Source of the DNA: a bacterium
GTDB lineage: Bacteria; UBP15; UBA6099
Assembly (NCBI GenBank): GCA_029564595.1
Contig: JAKQPS010000035.1
Coordinates: 1 to 64,000, forward strand
DNA: 64,000 nucleotides
Reading direction: 5' to 3'
Shown here: positions 32,451-41,132 of the stretch, in pieces
How the letters are laid out: every line of letters starts with the position of its first letter
Position numbering within the stretch: the first letter of the stretch is position 1
Position numbers and translations under genes: made by a program
Notes under the pieces: model-generated
Databases searched by the model: none
What the model saw: only the letters and a program-made list of their open reading frames with translations
Told to the model about the DNA's origin: nothing

Positions 32451-35407
32451 TAGTTTTCGATGAAAGGCTGGTAGGGGTCGGAGGAGGCGGGTTGGCCGGG
32501 GTTGGTCGCCCTGTCGATAAGGATGTTGAACTGTTCCCTATGGGTTGGGAATCTGCGGGCGGCGCCGCGAAGAGTGGAGATGGCTTGGTCGGGTTCATCG
32601 CAGTTGCCGTAGCTGATGGCAAGCGAGAGGAAAAGCTGAGGCTCGTCAGGAATTCTTTTTACGAGTTCGGACAAGACGGTAACGGCTCTCTCGCAGTCGA
32701 GGGATGAATAGAATTTCTGGAGCGGGAATTCGGGGTCGATATCTCTGATTTCGCGGACGGCGCGGGCGAAGTTGTCATGCTGGCCAACGTTGCGGAATAG
32801 GATGGCTAGCGCGTAGAGGAGTTCGAGGTCGCGGTCAAACTCGGCCATGATTTCCTCTACTTCGCGGGCATAGAGATGCTGAAGTCGGCAGTTGTAGTAT
32901 TGTTCGGCTATCTCGATGCGGAGCCAGAGCATGTCGCGGCGTTTCTCTTTTGCGTGGTCGAGGACTTCGACGGCTTTCGAGCAGGCCCCCATTTGGTTGT
33001 ATATGCGGGCGAGGTTGATGTAAGGGGATGCGTAGTAGGGGTCGAGGTTGGAAGCCGCTTCGTAGTATTGAATGGCGGCGTCTCGTTGACCGAGGGCGAC
33101 GAGAGCGCCGGCGATGTTGTGGAGGGCGCGGGAGTTGTAGGGGTCTAGGGCGAAAGCTGTAGTCCAGAGGGCGACGGCCTCGGAGATGGACTTCTGGGTC
33201 TGCTGGCGGAAAAGGACGGTGGCGAGGGCCTCGTGCAACTGGGGGTCGAGCGGGTCGAGTTTCAGGGCTTTGCGCATCAACTCAAGGCCTTTTTCCCTTT
33301 GCCCGAAGTAGAACTGGCAATGGCCTTTGTTTGAGAGGGCCTTCGAGTTGAGGGGGTCGTATTTGAGGGCGAGGTTGAATTCTTTGAGAGCGGTTCTGAA
33401 ATATTTTTGGTCGCCTGTCTGAGCGCCGTAGTCGAGATAGATTTTTCCGCGTTCGTTGTGGATGGAGGAGATGTTGACGGCGCTTGAGTCGTCTAGGGAG
33501 ATATAGCGCGGGCTGCCGCCGAAAGCTTTCCATTGGGGGGTGGCGTCTGCTTCGAGCATTGAGTCAATCTCATCCGGGGAGATGTCGCCGGGGGCGATTC
33601 TGTAGACGGCGCCTCTTGGGACTGTGCGGTAATCCATTTCGAGAGGGATGAAAAGGAAGTCGGAATAGAAGGCGCGGGACGGGTTTGCGCGCATAAGTTC
33701 GACGGCGTATCTGGCGCGGGCCGGGTCGTCCACCCTGAAGACTGGTTTTTCTTCCTCGAACAGAAACGTGTCCGGGAATATCACGTCGGGGTAGTGCCGC
33801 CGCAGGCGGTCAAGCTCCCATTTGAAGGGGAGGAACGAGACGGGGACGACGGTTATTTCGCGGCGTTTGAAGATGTCGCCCTCGCAGGCTCTGAAGTAGC
33901 CCATTATGCCGGGCGTCTGGGTTCCGATGAAGACGACGCTGTTTGATCTGACGTCGTCGATGATGGCCTCGCCGAGGATGCGGGCGCCGCCGGCGCGATT
34001 CATGTGGCGGCGGTCTGCGCCGGTGAGGTTGACGCCGACTATGAAGAGGATGAGGGCAGCGGCGGCGAGCCTGAACGGGGCTTTCCACAGAGCGCCCCGG
34101 AGGGGCCTCCAGCCGACCACCGCCGCGGCTCCGGCTCCGGCGAACAGGCTCATGACGATGAACAACTGGACTCGGAGGGCGTCGGGTTTTCCGTGGCTGA
34201 TCAGCAAAGAGCCTGCGAGCGCGCCCGCGCCGCAAAGGAACGCGAAAAGCGTGGAGCGCCAGTCTTTGCGGAACAGGAGGACGAGGCCGGGCAGTCCGAG
34301 CGCCATCATCGCCGGCGACATCTGTCCGAGGAACATCTTTATGTTCACTCGCTTGAGCAGTTCCATTTTGTCGGCAGGGAGCGTGGATTCGTAGCCCTGA
34401 AGGAAAAGCAGGTTAAGGAAGTTGACGGGGTTTCTCGGTCCCCACCAGTCCGAGACGGGGCCGCGCGCGGAAGCCAGAGGGAGATAGGCGAAGACGAGAG
34501 AGACGGCGGCGGCGGCGGCGAGTAAGGCGAGAGCGCCGCTGATAAAGCGGACGAGGCCTTTTCTTTTCAGTCCGATGAAAACGAGATATCCGGCGTATGC
34601 GGCTCCGATCGCGGCGAGCGCCCAGACGGCGTATTGTGTCAGCGCCGGGACGGCGTCAAAGGCGCGGAACAGGTTGATCATTGCCGCGCCGAAGAGGATG
34701 AGCAGAGGCCCGGCGAGCGCGCGCCATCTGTGTCCGGGCAGCAGAGCAAGATGGATGATTGCGGCGCCGAGCGCGAAAGCCATGAGCAAATGGTGAGTGA
34801 AGCCGAGGAAGATGAGAAGCAGAGCGCCGGAGACCAGAGGGCGGGAGCCGCGCGAGCGGTCGATAGCCAGAAGGAGGATGACACCCGCGAACAGGGCGGC
34901 GTGCGCCGCGTAGACCTCTGCTATGAGGCCGAAATGGACGAATGAGCGGCAGCCCGCCAGCGCGGCGAGCGTTACCAGTCCGGCAAAAACCGAGCGGGAC
35001 ATCCTGACGACGGCGATGTAGAGCATTGTAGCGGCGAGCGCGGTCAGCAGCGCGCTCATCACGTTCGCCCTGAACGGGAACTCGTCGAACGGGAGAAGCG
35101 CGAACAGGCGCGACAACTGGGTGAACAGGGGGTAGCCGGGAGAGTGGGCGACGCCGAGGTTGCAGGAGACTGAGACAAGCTCCGCGCTGTCGCCCCAGTA
35201 GAGTGTCGGGGCGGCGCAGTATAGCAGCCAAGCGAAGGCGGCGAAGAACACAGCGGCCGGGGCCGCCCCTTTTCCGGCGCGCGCGGCTATTGCCGCTCTG
35301 AAGGAGTCCGCTTTGGCAGACAGTTCCGAGACCTTCAACTCAAGAGCGGAAGGCTCTTTCGCGGGGCGCGCGGGATGTTTTTTCTTCTTTGCTTTTTTGG
35401 CGCTCAA
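32450..35407 (-). CDS. DUF2723 GT-C-like membrane protein with C-terminal TPR domain (985 aa)
   Basis: About residues 40-480 form a multi-pass membrane domain of the DUF2723 family, related to dolichol-type (GT-C) protein glycosyltransferases. The first outside loop has TLYWGDSAELVSVSCNLG followed by AHSPGYPLF; the WGDSA Asp is the likely catalytic acid. A soluble part and then at least six TPR units follow (for example SKALSNKGHCQFYFGQREKGLELMRKAL). TTG 35407 is the only credible start; it overlaps the stop of the radical SAM gene upstream (TTGA). The sugar and acceptor are unknown. Last of a four-gene unit. Confidence 0.85.
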   Translation of the reverse strand: MSAKKAKKKKHPARPAKEPSALELKVSELSAKADSFRAAIAARAGKGAAPAAVFFAAFAWLLYCAAPTLYWGDSAELVSVSCNLGVAHSPGYPLFTQLSRLFALLPFDEFPFRANVMSALLTALAATMLYIAVVRMSRSVFAGLVTLAALAGCRSFVHFGLIAEVYAAHAALFAGVILLLAIDRSRGSRPLVSGALLLIFLGFTHHLLMAFALGAAIIHLALLPGHRWRALAGPLLILFGAAMINLFRAFDAVPALTQYAVWALAAIGAAYAGYLVFIGLKRKGLVRFISGALALLAAAAAVSLVFAYLPLASARGPVSDWWGPRNPVNFLNLLFLQGYESTLPADKMELLKRVNIKMFLGQMSPAMMALGLPGLVLLFRKDWRSTLFAFLCGAGALAGSLLISHGKPDALRVQLFIVMSLFAGAGAAAVVGWRPLRGALWKAPFRLAAAALILFIVGVNLTGADRRHMNRAGGARILGEAIIDDVRSNSVVFIGTQTPGIMGYFRACEGDIFKRREITVVPVSFLPFKWELDRLRRHYPDVIFPDTFLFEEEKPVFRVDDPARARYAVELMRANPSRAFYSDFLFIPLEMDYRTVPRGAVYRIAPGDISPDEIDSMLEADATPQWKAFGGSPRYISLDDSSAVNISSIHNERGKIYLDYGAQTGDQKYFRTALKEFNLALKYDPLNSKALSNKGHCQFYFGQREKGLELMRKALKLDPLDPQLHEALATVLFRQQTQKSISEAVALWTTAFALDPYNSRALHNIAGALVALGQRDAAIQYYEAASNLDPYYASPYINLARIYNQMGACSKAVEVLDHAKEKRRDMLWLRIEIAEQYYNCRLQHLYAREVEEIMAEFDRDLELLYALAILFRNVGQHDNFARAVREIRDIDPEFPLQKFYSSLDCERAVTVLSELVKRIPDEPQLFLSLAISYGNCDEPDQAISTLRGAARRFPTHREQFNILIDRATNPGQPASSDPYQPFIEN

Positions 35408-36780
35408 AATTGCCGTCCCCTGAAAACCACCCTAAAGAACTTCCTTATAAGATACAGCAGATGAGCCGGAGAGTGAATACGCCGGAACGCAAGAGTCAGC
35501 AGAGTGAGCGGTCTGTAGAAGAACCGGCGGTTGGCCAGTCTGAACATTTTTTCAAGCGTCGCGGCGTCGAATTTGCCGGGCATCTCGTAGGCGGCCCTAC
35601 CGAGGAAGAAGCCCTGTTCGTACATGTTTCGGTCGTTGTGGAACAGGAAACGGCCTTCCTTTGCGGCGATGTCGTGCAGGTCCGTGCCGGGGAAGGGGAT
35701 TACGATGAAGAACATGGCCTGATGGAGCGGCAGCGAGCGCGCGTGCTCGATGTTGCGGCGCATGGACTCCTCGGTGTCGAATGGGAGGCCGAGCATGAAG
35801 AAGCCGTTCATGAGTATGCCGGCGCGGCGCGCGGCGGATATTGTTCCGCGCACTTTTGAGACATCCACTTTTTTGCCGAGTTTGGTCATGATTTCCTGAT
35901 CGCCCGTCTCGACGGCGATGCAGAGGGCGTAGAATCCGGCGCGACGCATCAGTTTAAAAAACTCATAGTCCCCGATGTCCGGCTTTATGCCGGAGGGTAT
36001 CATGATGCTGACTTTTCTATCTCTGCGCTTGATGAGGTTTTCGCAGATTTCTTCCGCGCGGTCGCGTTTAAGAGTGAAGTTGTCGTCCCAGAAGTGGACT
36101 TCCCGCGCTCCGTGTTTGAGAGTAAGCTCGTCGAACTCGGCCATGACGGTATCGATTTTTTTATATCTGATGCGGTTCTGGAAGATGATGTCGGAGGCGC
36201 AGAATATGCAGTTGTAAGGGCAGCCCCGGCTGGTCATCATCGGGAGAACGGGGTTTCGTTTCGTGTGTTCGAGCCTGTATTTGTCGATGTCGCCCAGATG
36301 CCAAGCGGGGAACGGCAGGGCGCTGAGGTCTTCGATGAGGGGCCGTCGTCCGTTGGAGACGATGCCGGAGCCGTCGAAGAAAGCCAGCCCGGCGATTTCG
36401 CGCAGAGGTTTGCCGTCTTCGATTTCAGACACAGTTTCCTCGGCCTCGCCGATAGCGACTGCGTCCGCCCATTCAGGGATAAGCTCTTCGTATTTGACGG
36501 TCGGGTAAGGGCCGCCCATTATGATTTTCAGCGAAGGATATTTTTTGCGGACGTATTCGATGACGCGGATGGCGGGGCCGATAGAAAGAGTGTTGGCGGT
36601 GATGCCGAACCATTCGTGGTCGGGGACGGCGCGGTCGAGCGCTTCCTCCCATTTTTTTTCATAGTTGGCGTCGATGTAATCGACTTTGCGGCCCCTGCTT
36701 TCGAGGGTGGCTGCGATGGAAAGCATGCCCATAGAGGGGAATCTGTAGCCTTCGTAACAGTCTGGGTTAAAAAATATCAT
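35404..36780 (-). CDS. B12-binding-domain radical SAM protein (458 aa)
   Basis: N-terminal cobalamin-binding-like domain (about residues 1-150: GMLSIAATLESRGRKVDYIDANY, IIMGGPYPTVKYEELI). The radical SAM core follows with C-x3-C-x2-C in TSRGCPYNCIFCASD (about 195). HFWDDNFTLKRDRAEEICENL and CIAVETGDQEIMTKLGK are family blocks. Members methylate unactivated carbons or cyclise; the substrate is often a lipid, sugar or cofactor. It lies between two DUF2723 genes with overlaps of 14 and 4 bases, so its product likely modifies something that those enzymes handle. Confidence 0.88.
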   Translation of the reverse strand: MIFFNPDCYEGYRFPSMGMLSIAATLESRGRKVDYIDANYEKKWEEALDRAVPDHEWFGITANTLSIGPAIRVIEYVRKKYPSLKIIMGGPYPTVKYEELIPEWADAVAIGEAEETVSEIEDGKPLREIAGLAFFDGSGIVSNGRRPLIEDLSALPFPAWHLGDIDKYRLEHTKRNPVLPMMTSRGCPYNCIFCASDIIFQNRIRYKKIDTVMAEFDELTLKHGAREVHFWDDNFTLKRDRAEEICENLIKRRDRKVSIMIPSGIKPDIGDYEFFKLMRRAGFYALCIAVETGDQEIMTKLGKKVDVSKVRGTISAARRAGILMNGFFMLGLPFDTEESMRRNIEHARSLPLHQAMFFIVIPFPGTDLHDIAAKEGRFLFHNDRNMYEQGFFLGRAAYEMPGKFDAATLEKMFRLANRRFFYRPLTLLTLAFRRIHSPAHLLYLIRKFFRVVFRGRQF

Positions 36781-38650
36781 AGGCTTTCAGTTTCCAGTCG
36801 GCGCAAAGAGCGCGGAATTTTTCGGCCTCGGCTGAGGCTCCCAGTTTGGCGTGGGCGTCTGCCAGTCCGCAGTGAATCGTCTCGTTCTCAGCGTATTGTA
36901 GGGCAAGGGATAGAGAGGACACAACATCGGAGTGTCTGCCGGAATCGGCGAAATGGCGCGCGCGCTCTGTGAGCATGTCCGCCGTCAGAGCGTCGAACAC
37001 CGAGGAGAGGGGGCCGCCTGAGGCGAGCGCGGGCGGGCCTTCGTCGCGCGGAGTTCCTTCGCGGGAGTTCAGCGCGAACAGGGAGCCGGACGGCAGGGGA
37101 GTCATCGCCGATTCGAGAATCGGGTTGTGGAACATGCGGGTGGTGTTGGCGAGAACGTCGCAGCGGCCCGCGTTGGCTTCAGCGATTTTTGCGGTCTGAA
37201 TGTTGACGGAAGGCAAATTTATCGTGCGGCCCTCGCGCAGCCGGGCGAACTCCTCAGGGGTGAGAGGGTACTGTTTGCCGCTTTCGGCGGCGAGGTCGAT
37301 TTCCGGGATGGCGGCGGGGTGGCCTTGTCCGCGAGCGCGCTCGCCCATGTATCCGGCGTACCACGGGAACGCAAGATACAGGCGGTGAAACACGAAGGCG
37401 TCGCGGCGGACGTTCGGTATGAACTGATAGTGGAGCGGGGGGGCGACGGTGTCGTTTGCGACGTGGTCTATGAATATCATGGCGTCCCGGGGCGCGTCGC
37501 GGAGGATGGCTTCAGAGTAGGCGCGCGGGGAGTCGTCGAGGCGGACGGCGAAAAGGCGGTTGTTTCGATACAGCAACCACGCCGGATGCGCTACGCACGC
37601 GGCGGCGATGACGGCTGCGGCCAGCTTCCGCGCCGGCGCGGGATTCGCTTTGCCCGCGAGAGTTCCAAGTCCCGCCGCTCCCAGCAGCAGGAACGCCGCG
37701 CACGCCGGGAGGAAGAACTCCTCTTTCTCGTGCGTGGGATACATCACAGGGAAAAACGCGCCGAGAGCGAACACTCCCGCGAGCAGCCATCTTCTGAACC
37801 CGGCGGCAGGAGAGATAAAAAACGCCGCCGCCGCGCCCGCCGCCAATAAAATGGACGACTGTGAAAGCAGCGACCCGGCCAGAGATTTCGCTGCGGCAAG
37901 CATGACCGCCGCCTTGTATTCCCCGGCCACCCAGAAATCCCTGCCGCTCATCAGTACCGGAAGGTTCCCGGCGCGCTCGACCAAGTTCCAGTCGAACAGG
38001 TCGGAGCGGGCGGACATCAGGGGAAGAGAGGCGTAAGCGGAAAGCCCGGCGCAGATGATGAAAGCTCCGCAGAAAAGGACTAGCGGCAGAGAGCGGCGGT
38101 TGGTCCACAGGCCCGCCGCGCCGAGCAGAAGGGCGGGGAAGGCGAGTGTTCCGTGGTTGCCGAGGCCGACGGCTCCCGCGAAGAATACGGCGGCCCACGC
38201 GCGCCCCGCGCCGCCTGACGGCAGCGCCAAGGCGAGCAGCGCGACGCAGAACAGCAGGTTCAAAGTGTAAACTTCGAGAGCTACGGCGGACGACCACAGG
38301 AAGGTGGACGCGCCAAGAACGAGTGCGGCGTAAACCCCCGCCGGAGCGCCGCCGAGCCGGGCAGCGACGCGGAAGAAGACCGCGAGCGCCGCCGCCGCCG
38401 ACAAAACGCTGACAAGGCCGAACCTGAAACCCGCCTCTCCTGTGGGGACCGCCAAAGCGAGTTTTCCCAACAGGGTGACGAGCGGGTATCCGGTGGGGTG
38501 CGCGACTCCGAGGTAGTGCGCGGACAACACGAAGTCGGCGCTGTCGCCCCAAGCCATGTCCGGCCTTGCAGACCACAGGAAAAGGGCGGCTCCCGCAAGG
38601 TATATCGCCGCAGACAGCGCGCCCGCGCCGCGCGGCTTACTTAGCCACAT
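36767..38650 (-). CDS. DUF2723 GT-C-like membrane protein (627 aa)
   Basis: Paralogue of the 985-residue protein without the long TPR region. Membrane helices begin at residue 12, and the first outside loop is DMAWGDSADFVLSAHYLGVAHPTGYPLV, which shares the WGDSA and AH-x-x-GYPL motifs. About ten membrane segments follow to residue 370; the remaining part is soluble, with a short TPR-like helical end (RHSDVVSSLSLALQYAENE). It overlaps the radical SAM genes on both sides by 14 bases, so it is translated as part of one unit. Predicted role: transfer of a sugar from a polyprenyl carrier outside the membrane. Confidence 0.85.
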   Translation of the reverse strand: MWLSKPRGAGALSAAIYLAGAALFLWSARPDMAWGDSADFVLSAHYLGVAHPTGYPLVTLLGKLALAVPTGEAGFRFGLVSVLSAAAALAVFFRVAARLGGAPAGVYAALVLGASTFLWSSAVALEVYTLNLLFCVALLALALPSGGAGRAWAAVFFAGAVGLGNHGTLAFPALLLGAAGLWTNRRSLPLVLFCGAFIICAGLSAYASLPLMSARSDLFDWNLVERAGNLPVLMSGRDFWVAGEYKAAVMLAAAKSLAGSLLSQSSILLAAGAAAAFFISPAAGFRRWLLAGVFALGAFFPVMYPTHEKEEFFLPACAAFLLLGAAGLGTLAGKANPAPARKLAAAVIAAACVAHPAWLLYRNNRLFAVRLDDSPRAYSEAILRDAPRDAMIFIDHVANDTVAPPLHYQFIPNVRRDAFVFHRLYLAFPWYAGYMGERARGQGHPAAIPEIDLAAESGKQYPLTPEEFARLREGRTINLPSVNIQTAKIAEANAGRCDVLANTTRMFHNPILESAMTPLPSGSLFALNSREGTPRDEGPPALASGGPLSSVFDALTADMLTERARHFADSGRHSDVVSSLSLALQYAENETIHCGLADAHAKLGASAEAEKFRALCADWKLKAYDIF

Positions 38651-40052
38651 AGTCGGCCACCACCGTGCGCGCCTGTTTCAGCAGAGAATACGCTTCCCGC
38701 GCGCTCCTTATCGAAAACGCTTTTTTTATTATGTACCCCGGACGGAGATAAAATTTCGAGTAACCGCGCCTGAGCAGTTCCGCCAGTTCGGGGCGTTCGA
38801 GCCGCCGGGACAGGATGGGCATGTCGCGCGCGCCCGCCGCCATATCGTCCCACACCGAGCGGTCAATCTCGCCTGCGGCCAGCCGCCTTTCGTATTCGCG
38901 GGCGCCCGGAAACAGGGAGCCGATGTTGAACACGGCGAAATCGGGAGAAAGCTCAATGGCGCATTCGATAGTTCTTTCTATGTCCTCGCGCGATTCGTCC
39001 GGGCCGCCGATCATGAGGAACGCGTTGATAGTCAGGCCCGCCGCGCGGCAGGCGGAGAAAGCCCTGTCGAGGGCGGCGTCTGAGACCGGTTTGTCGGCGG
39101 CCTGCCGCGCGCGTTCGTCTCCGAACTCCACGCCGAAAGAGACATTGACGCAGCCCGCGCGCCTGAACTCGATTGCTGCCTCCTCGTCGAGAAGGTCCGC
39201 GCGCGTCTGGCACGACCATTTCAGTCCGGCTCCGAGGCGCTTGATGCCGCGCGCGATTTCGATGGCGCGCTCTCGGTTGAATGTGAAAGTCTCGTCGATG
39301 ACGGACACAAAGCCGTAGCCCTCGCGGGCGGCAAGTTCGATTTCGGCCATAGCGCGCTCGACGCTTGCCGGCCTGTGAGCGCCCATAGACAGGGTTCGGC
39401 AGCAGAAGGAACATTGAAATGGGCATCCGCGCGCCGACAGCAGAGTGGTGGTGCGCGTGTTAATGAACGGGTTGAAATAAGCGCCGGGATTGCGCAGCAG
39501 GGAGCGGGAAGGGAGGGGGATCGACTCCAGATCGGCCATAGCGGGAGATGGGGTGGCGGTGTCTCCGGGGGCGACTACGCCCGATTCCGGGCCGGGGACG
39601 CGTCCGCCGCGAAGAAGCGCGTCCGCGAGCGCGGAGAAGGCTTCCTCGCCGTCGCCGACAATGCCGTAGTCCGCGCCGAGCGCGCGCAGTATGCCGGGGT
39701 CGCATGAGACGTGCGGGCCGCCGGCCACGATGGGCGCGTCCAACCTCTTCCTCAGCGCGGAGATGAGCTTGCGCGCCTCGCCGAGCGCAGGGGTCGTAAC
39801 GCTTACTCCCGTCAGCCTCGGCCTGCGGGACGCTATCAGGTCCGCCAATTCCTCATCGCTTCCGGCGTCCACCTGCCCGTCGAATATCTCGACGCCGAAA
39901 CCGCGCGCGGACAGCGACGCCGCTATCGAGCACAGCCCCAGAGGCGGGTAATAAAGATAGTAACCCGCCTGCTTTGCCCGCTTTCCGCCGGCGCTGTTCA
40001 TCTCCGAAAAATCGTATCCCGGAACAGCCAAAGCCACATCTGGAAACGCCAT
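38637..40052 (-). CDS. B12-binding-domain radical SAM protein (471 aa)
   Basis: Second copy of the enzyme type at 35404-36780. The B12-like domain shows YPPLGLCSIAASLSARGFGV and IVAGGPHVSCDPGILRALGAD. The cluster motif is SARGCPFQCSFCCRT (about residue 200), followed by VSVIDETFTFNRERAIEIARG and VNVSFGVEFGDERARQAADK. First gene of the unit. ATG 40052 was chosen because a TATAAT ends 6 bases before it; the longer frame to 40103 runs across that promoter. Sequence between the two copies is divergent, so they probably act on different sites. Confidence 0.87.
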   Translation of the reverse strand: MAFPDVALAVPGYDFSEMNSAGGKRAKQAGYYLYYPPLGLCSIAASLSARGFGVEIFDGQVDAGSDEELADLIASRRPRLTGVSVTTPALGEARKLISALRKRLDAPIVAGGPHVSCDPGILRALGADYGIVGDGEEAFSALADALLRGGRVPGPESGVVAPGDTATPSPAMADLESIPLPSRSLLRNPGAYFNPFINTRTTTLLSARGCPFQCSFCCRTLSMGAHRPASVERAMAEIELAAREGYGFVSVIDETFTFNRERAIEIARGIKRLGAGLKWSCQTRADLLDEEAAIEFRRAGCVNVSFGVEFGDERARQAADKPVSDAALDRAFSACRAAGLTINAFLMIGGPDESREDIERTIECAIELSPDFAVFNIGSLFPGAREYERRLAAGEIDRSVWDDMAAGARDMPILSRRLERPELAELLRRGYSKFYLRPGYIIKKAFSIRSAREAYSLLKQARTVVADYVAK

Positions 40053-40058
40053 GAATTC

Positions 40059-40087
40059 ATTATAGCAACATCTTGTATTAATGTATA
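40059..40087 (-). promoter_or_regulatory. Promoter giving a leaderless transcript of the radical SAM/DUF2723 unit
   Basis: On the minus strand TATACA (40082-40087), 17-base spacer, TATAAT (40059-40064). Six bases (GAATTC) separate the -10 box from ATG 40052, and no ribosome site exists. Confidence 0.6.
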
Positions 40088-40151
40088 ACCCGGCGCGCCT
40101 CAATTCCGAAAAACTTTATCCCGCGCGCTTTTTCCGCCGCGCAGGGTTTAT

Positions 40152-40180
40152 TTGACACGCGCGCCGCGCGGCAATACAAT
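40152..40180 (+). promoter_or_regulatory. Consensus promoter giving a leaderless moxR transcript
   Basis: TTGACA (40152-40157), 17-base spacer, TACAAT (40175-40180). Six bases (GAAAAA) separate the -10 box from ATG 40187, so transcription should start at or next to the start codon. Confidence 0.75.
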
Positions 40181-40186
40181 GAAAAA

Positions 40187-41128
40187 ATGAATGAAACATC
40201 GCAAAAAATCCAACTCCTCATAAGCAATATTGAACGAGTTTTCGTCGGCGGACGGGACACCGTCGAGCTTTCACTCATCGCCCTGTTCTGCGGCGGACAT
40301 CTTCTCATAGTCGATCTGCCCGGCGTCGGGAAAACCACGCTCGCCAAGGCGATTGCCCGCTCGATTCAGGGCAAAACGAAACGCGCGCAGTTCACTCCCG
40401 ACCTGCTTCCGGCGGACATAACGGGAGTGAATATTTACATCCATCAGAAAGGCTGTTTCGAGTTCCACCCCGGGCCGGTGTTCTGCAACATACTGCTGGC
40501 CGACGAGATAAACCGGGCCACCCCGCGCGCGCAGTCGAGCCTGCTCGAAGCGATGGAGGAGTTTCAGGTCTCCGTCGACGGCGTCACTCATAAGCTCGAA
40601 CAGCCGTTCATGGTTATAGCGACGCAGAACCCGGTGGAGATACAGGGCACGTTCCCGCTTCCGGAAGCGCAGTTGGACAGGTTCCTAATTTCGGCGGCGA
40701 TAGGGTATCCGTCGCGCGCGGATGAGGCGCGGATACTGGACGATAGGGCGGAGTCCGACCCGCTGGATTCGCTTGAGCCGGTGATGACTCTGGAAGATGT
40801 CGAGCGGGTGAAGAAAGCGGTGTCCGCCGTCCATCTGTCCGAGCCGGTGAAGAACTACGCGCTGGACATCGCCGCGGCGACGCGCGATAGCGATGAAATA
40901 TTGCTCGGGGCGAGTCCGAGGGCGACGCTCGCGCTGGCGAGGGCTGCAAGATGCGAGGCTCTTTTCAGGGGCCGCGACTTCGTGGCTCCCGAAGACGTCA
41001 AGGCGGTGGCGGCTTCAACGCTTGCGCACAGGATAGCGCTGCGGTCGGCCTCCCGTCTCAACCTTGAACGCAACCGCGCCGCCGTCTCCGCCATCGTTGA
41101 CAGGCTGCCCGCGCCTCGTCCGGGGTGA
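40187..41128 (+). CDS. MoxR-family AAA+ ATPase (313 aa)
   Basis: AAA+ chaperone-like ATPase with Walker A DLPGVGKTTLAKAI (GVGKTT at 46-51), Walker B ILLADEINRATPRAQSSLLEAMEE, sensor 1 VIATQNPVEIQGTFPLPEAQLDRF and the C-terminal lid (LGASPRATLALARAARCEALF). MoxR proteins help mature or assemble partner complexes encoded next door, here a DUF58 protein and a transglutaminase. No ribosome site; leaderless as judged by its promoter. The DUF58 start lies 4 bases after its stop. Confidence 0.93.
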   Translation: MNETSQKIQLLISNIERVFVGGRDTVELSLIALFCGGHLLIVDLPGVGKTTLAKAIARSIQGKTKRAQFTPDLLPADITGVNIYIHQKGCFEFHPGPVFCNILLADEINRATPRAQSSLLEAMEEFQVSVDGVTHKLEQPFMVIATQNPVEIQGTFPLPEAQLDRFLISAAIGYPSRADEARILDDRAESDPLDSLEPVMTLEDVERVKKAVSAVHLSEPVKNYALDIAAATRDSDEILLGASPRATLALARAARCEALFRGRDFVAPEDVKAVAASTLAHRIALRSASRLNLERNRAAVSAIVDRLPAPRPG

Positions 41129-41132
41129 GAAC

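Noticed and set aside
40053-40103. 17-codon extension of the first B12 radical SAM protein
   Set aside because: It runs through the TATAAT box and has no ribosome site.
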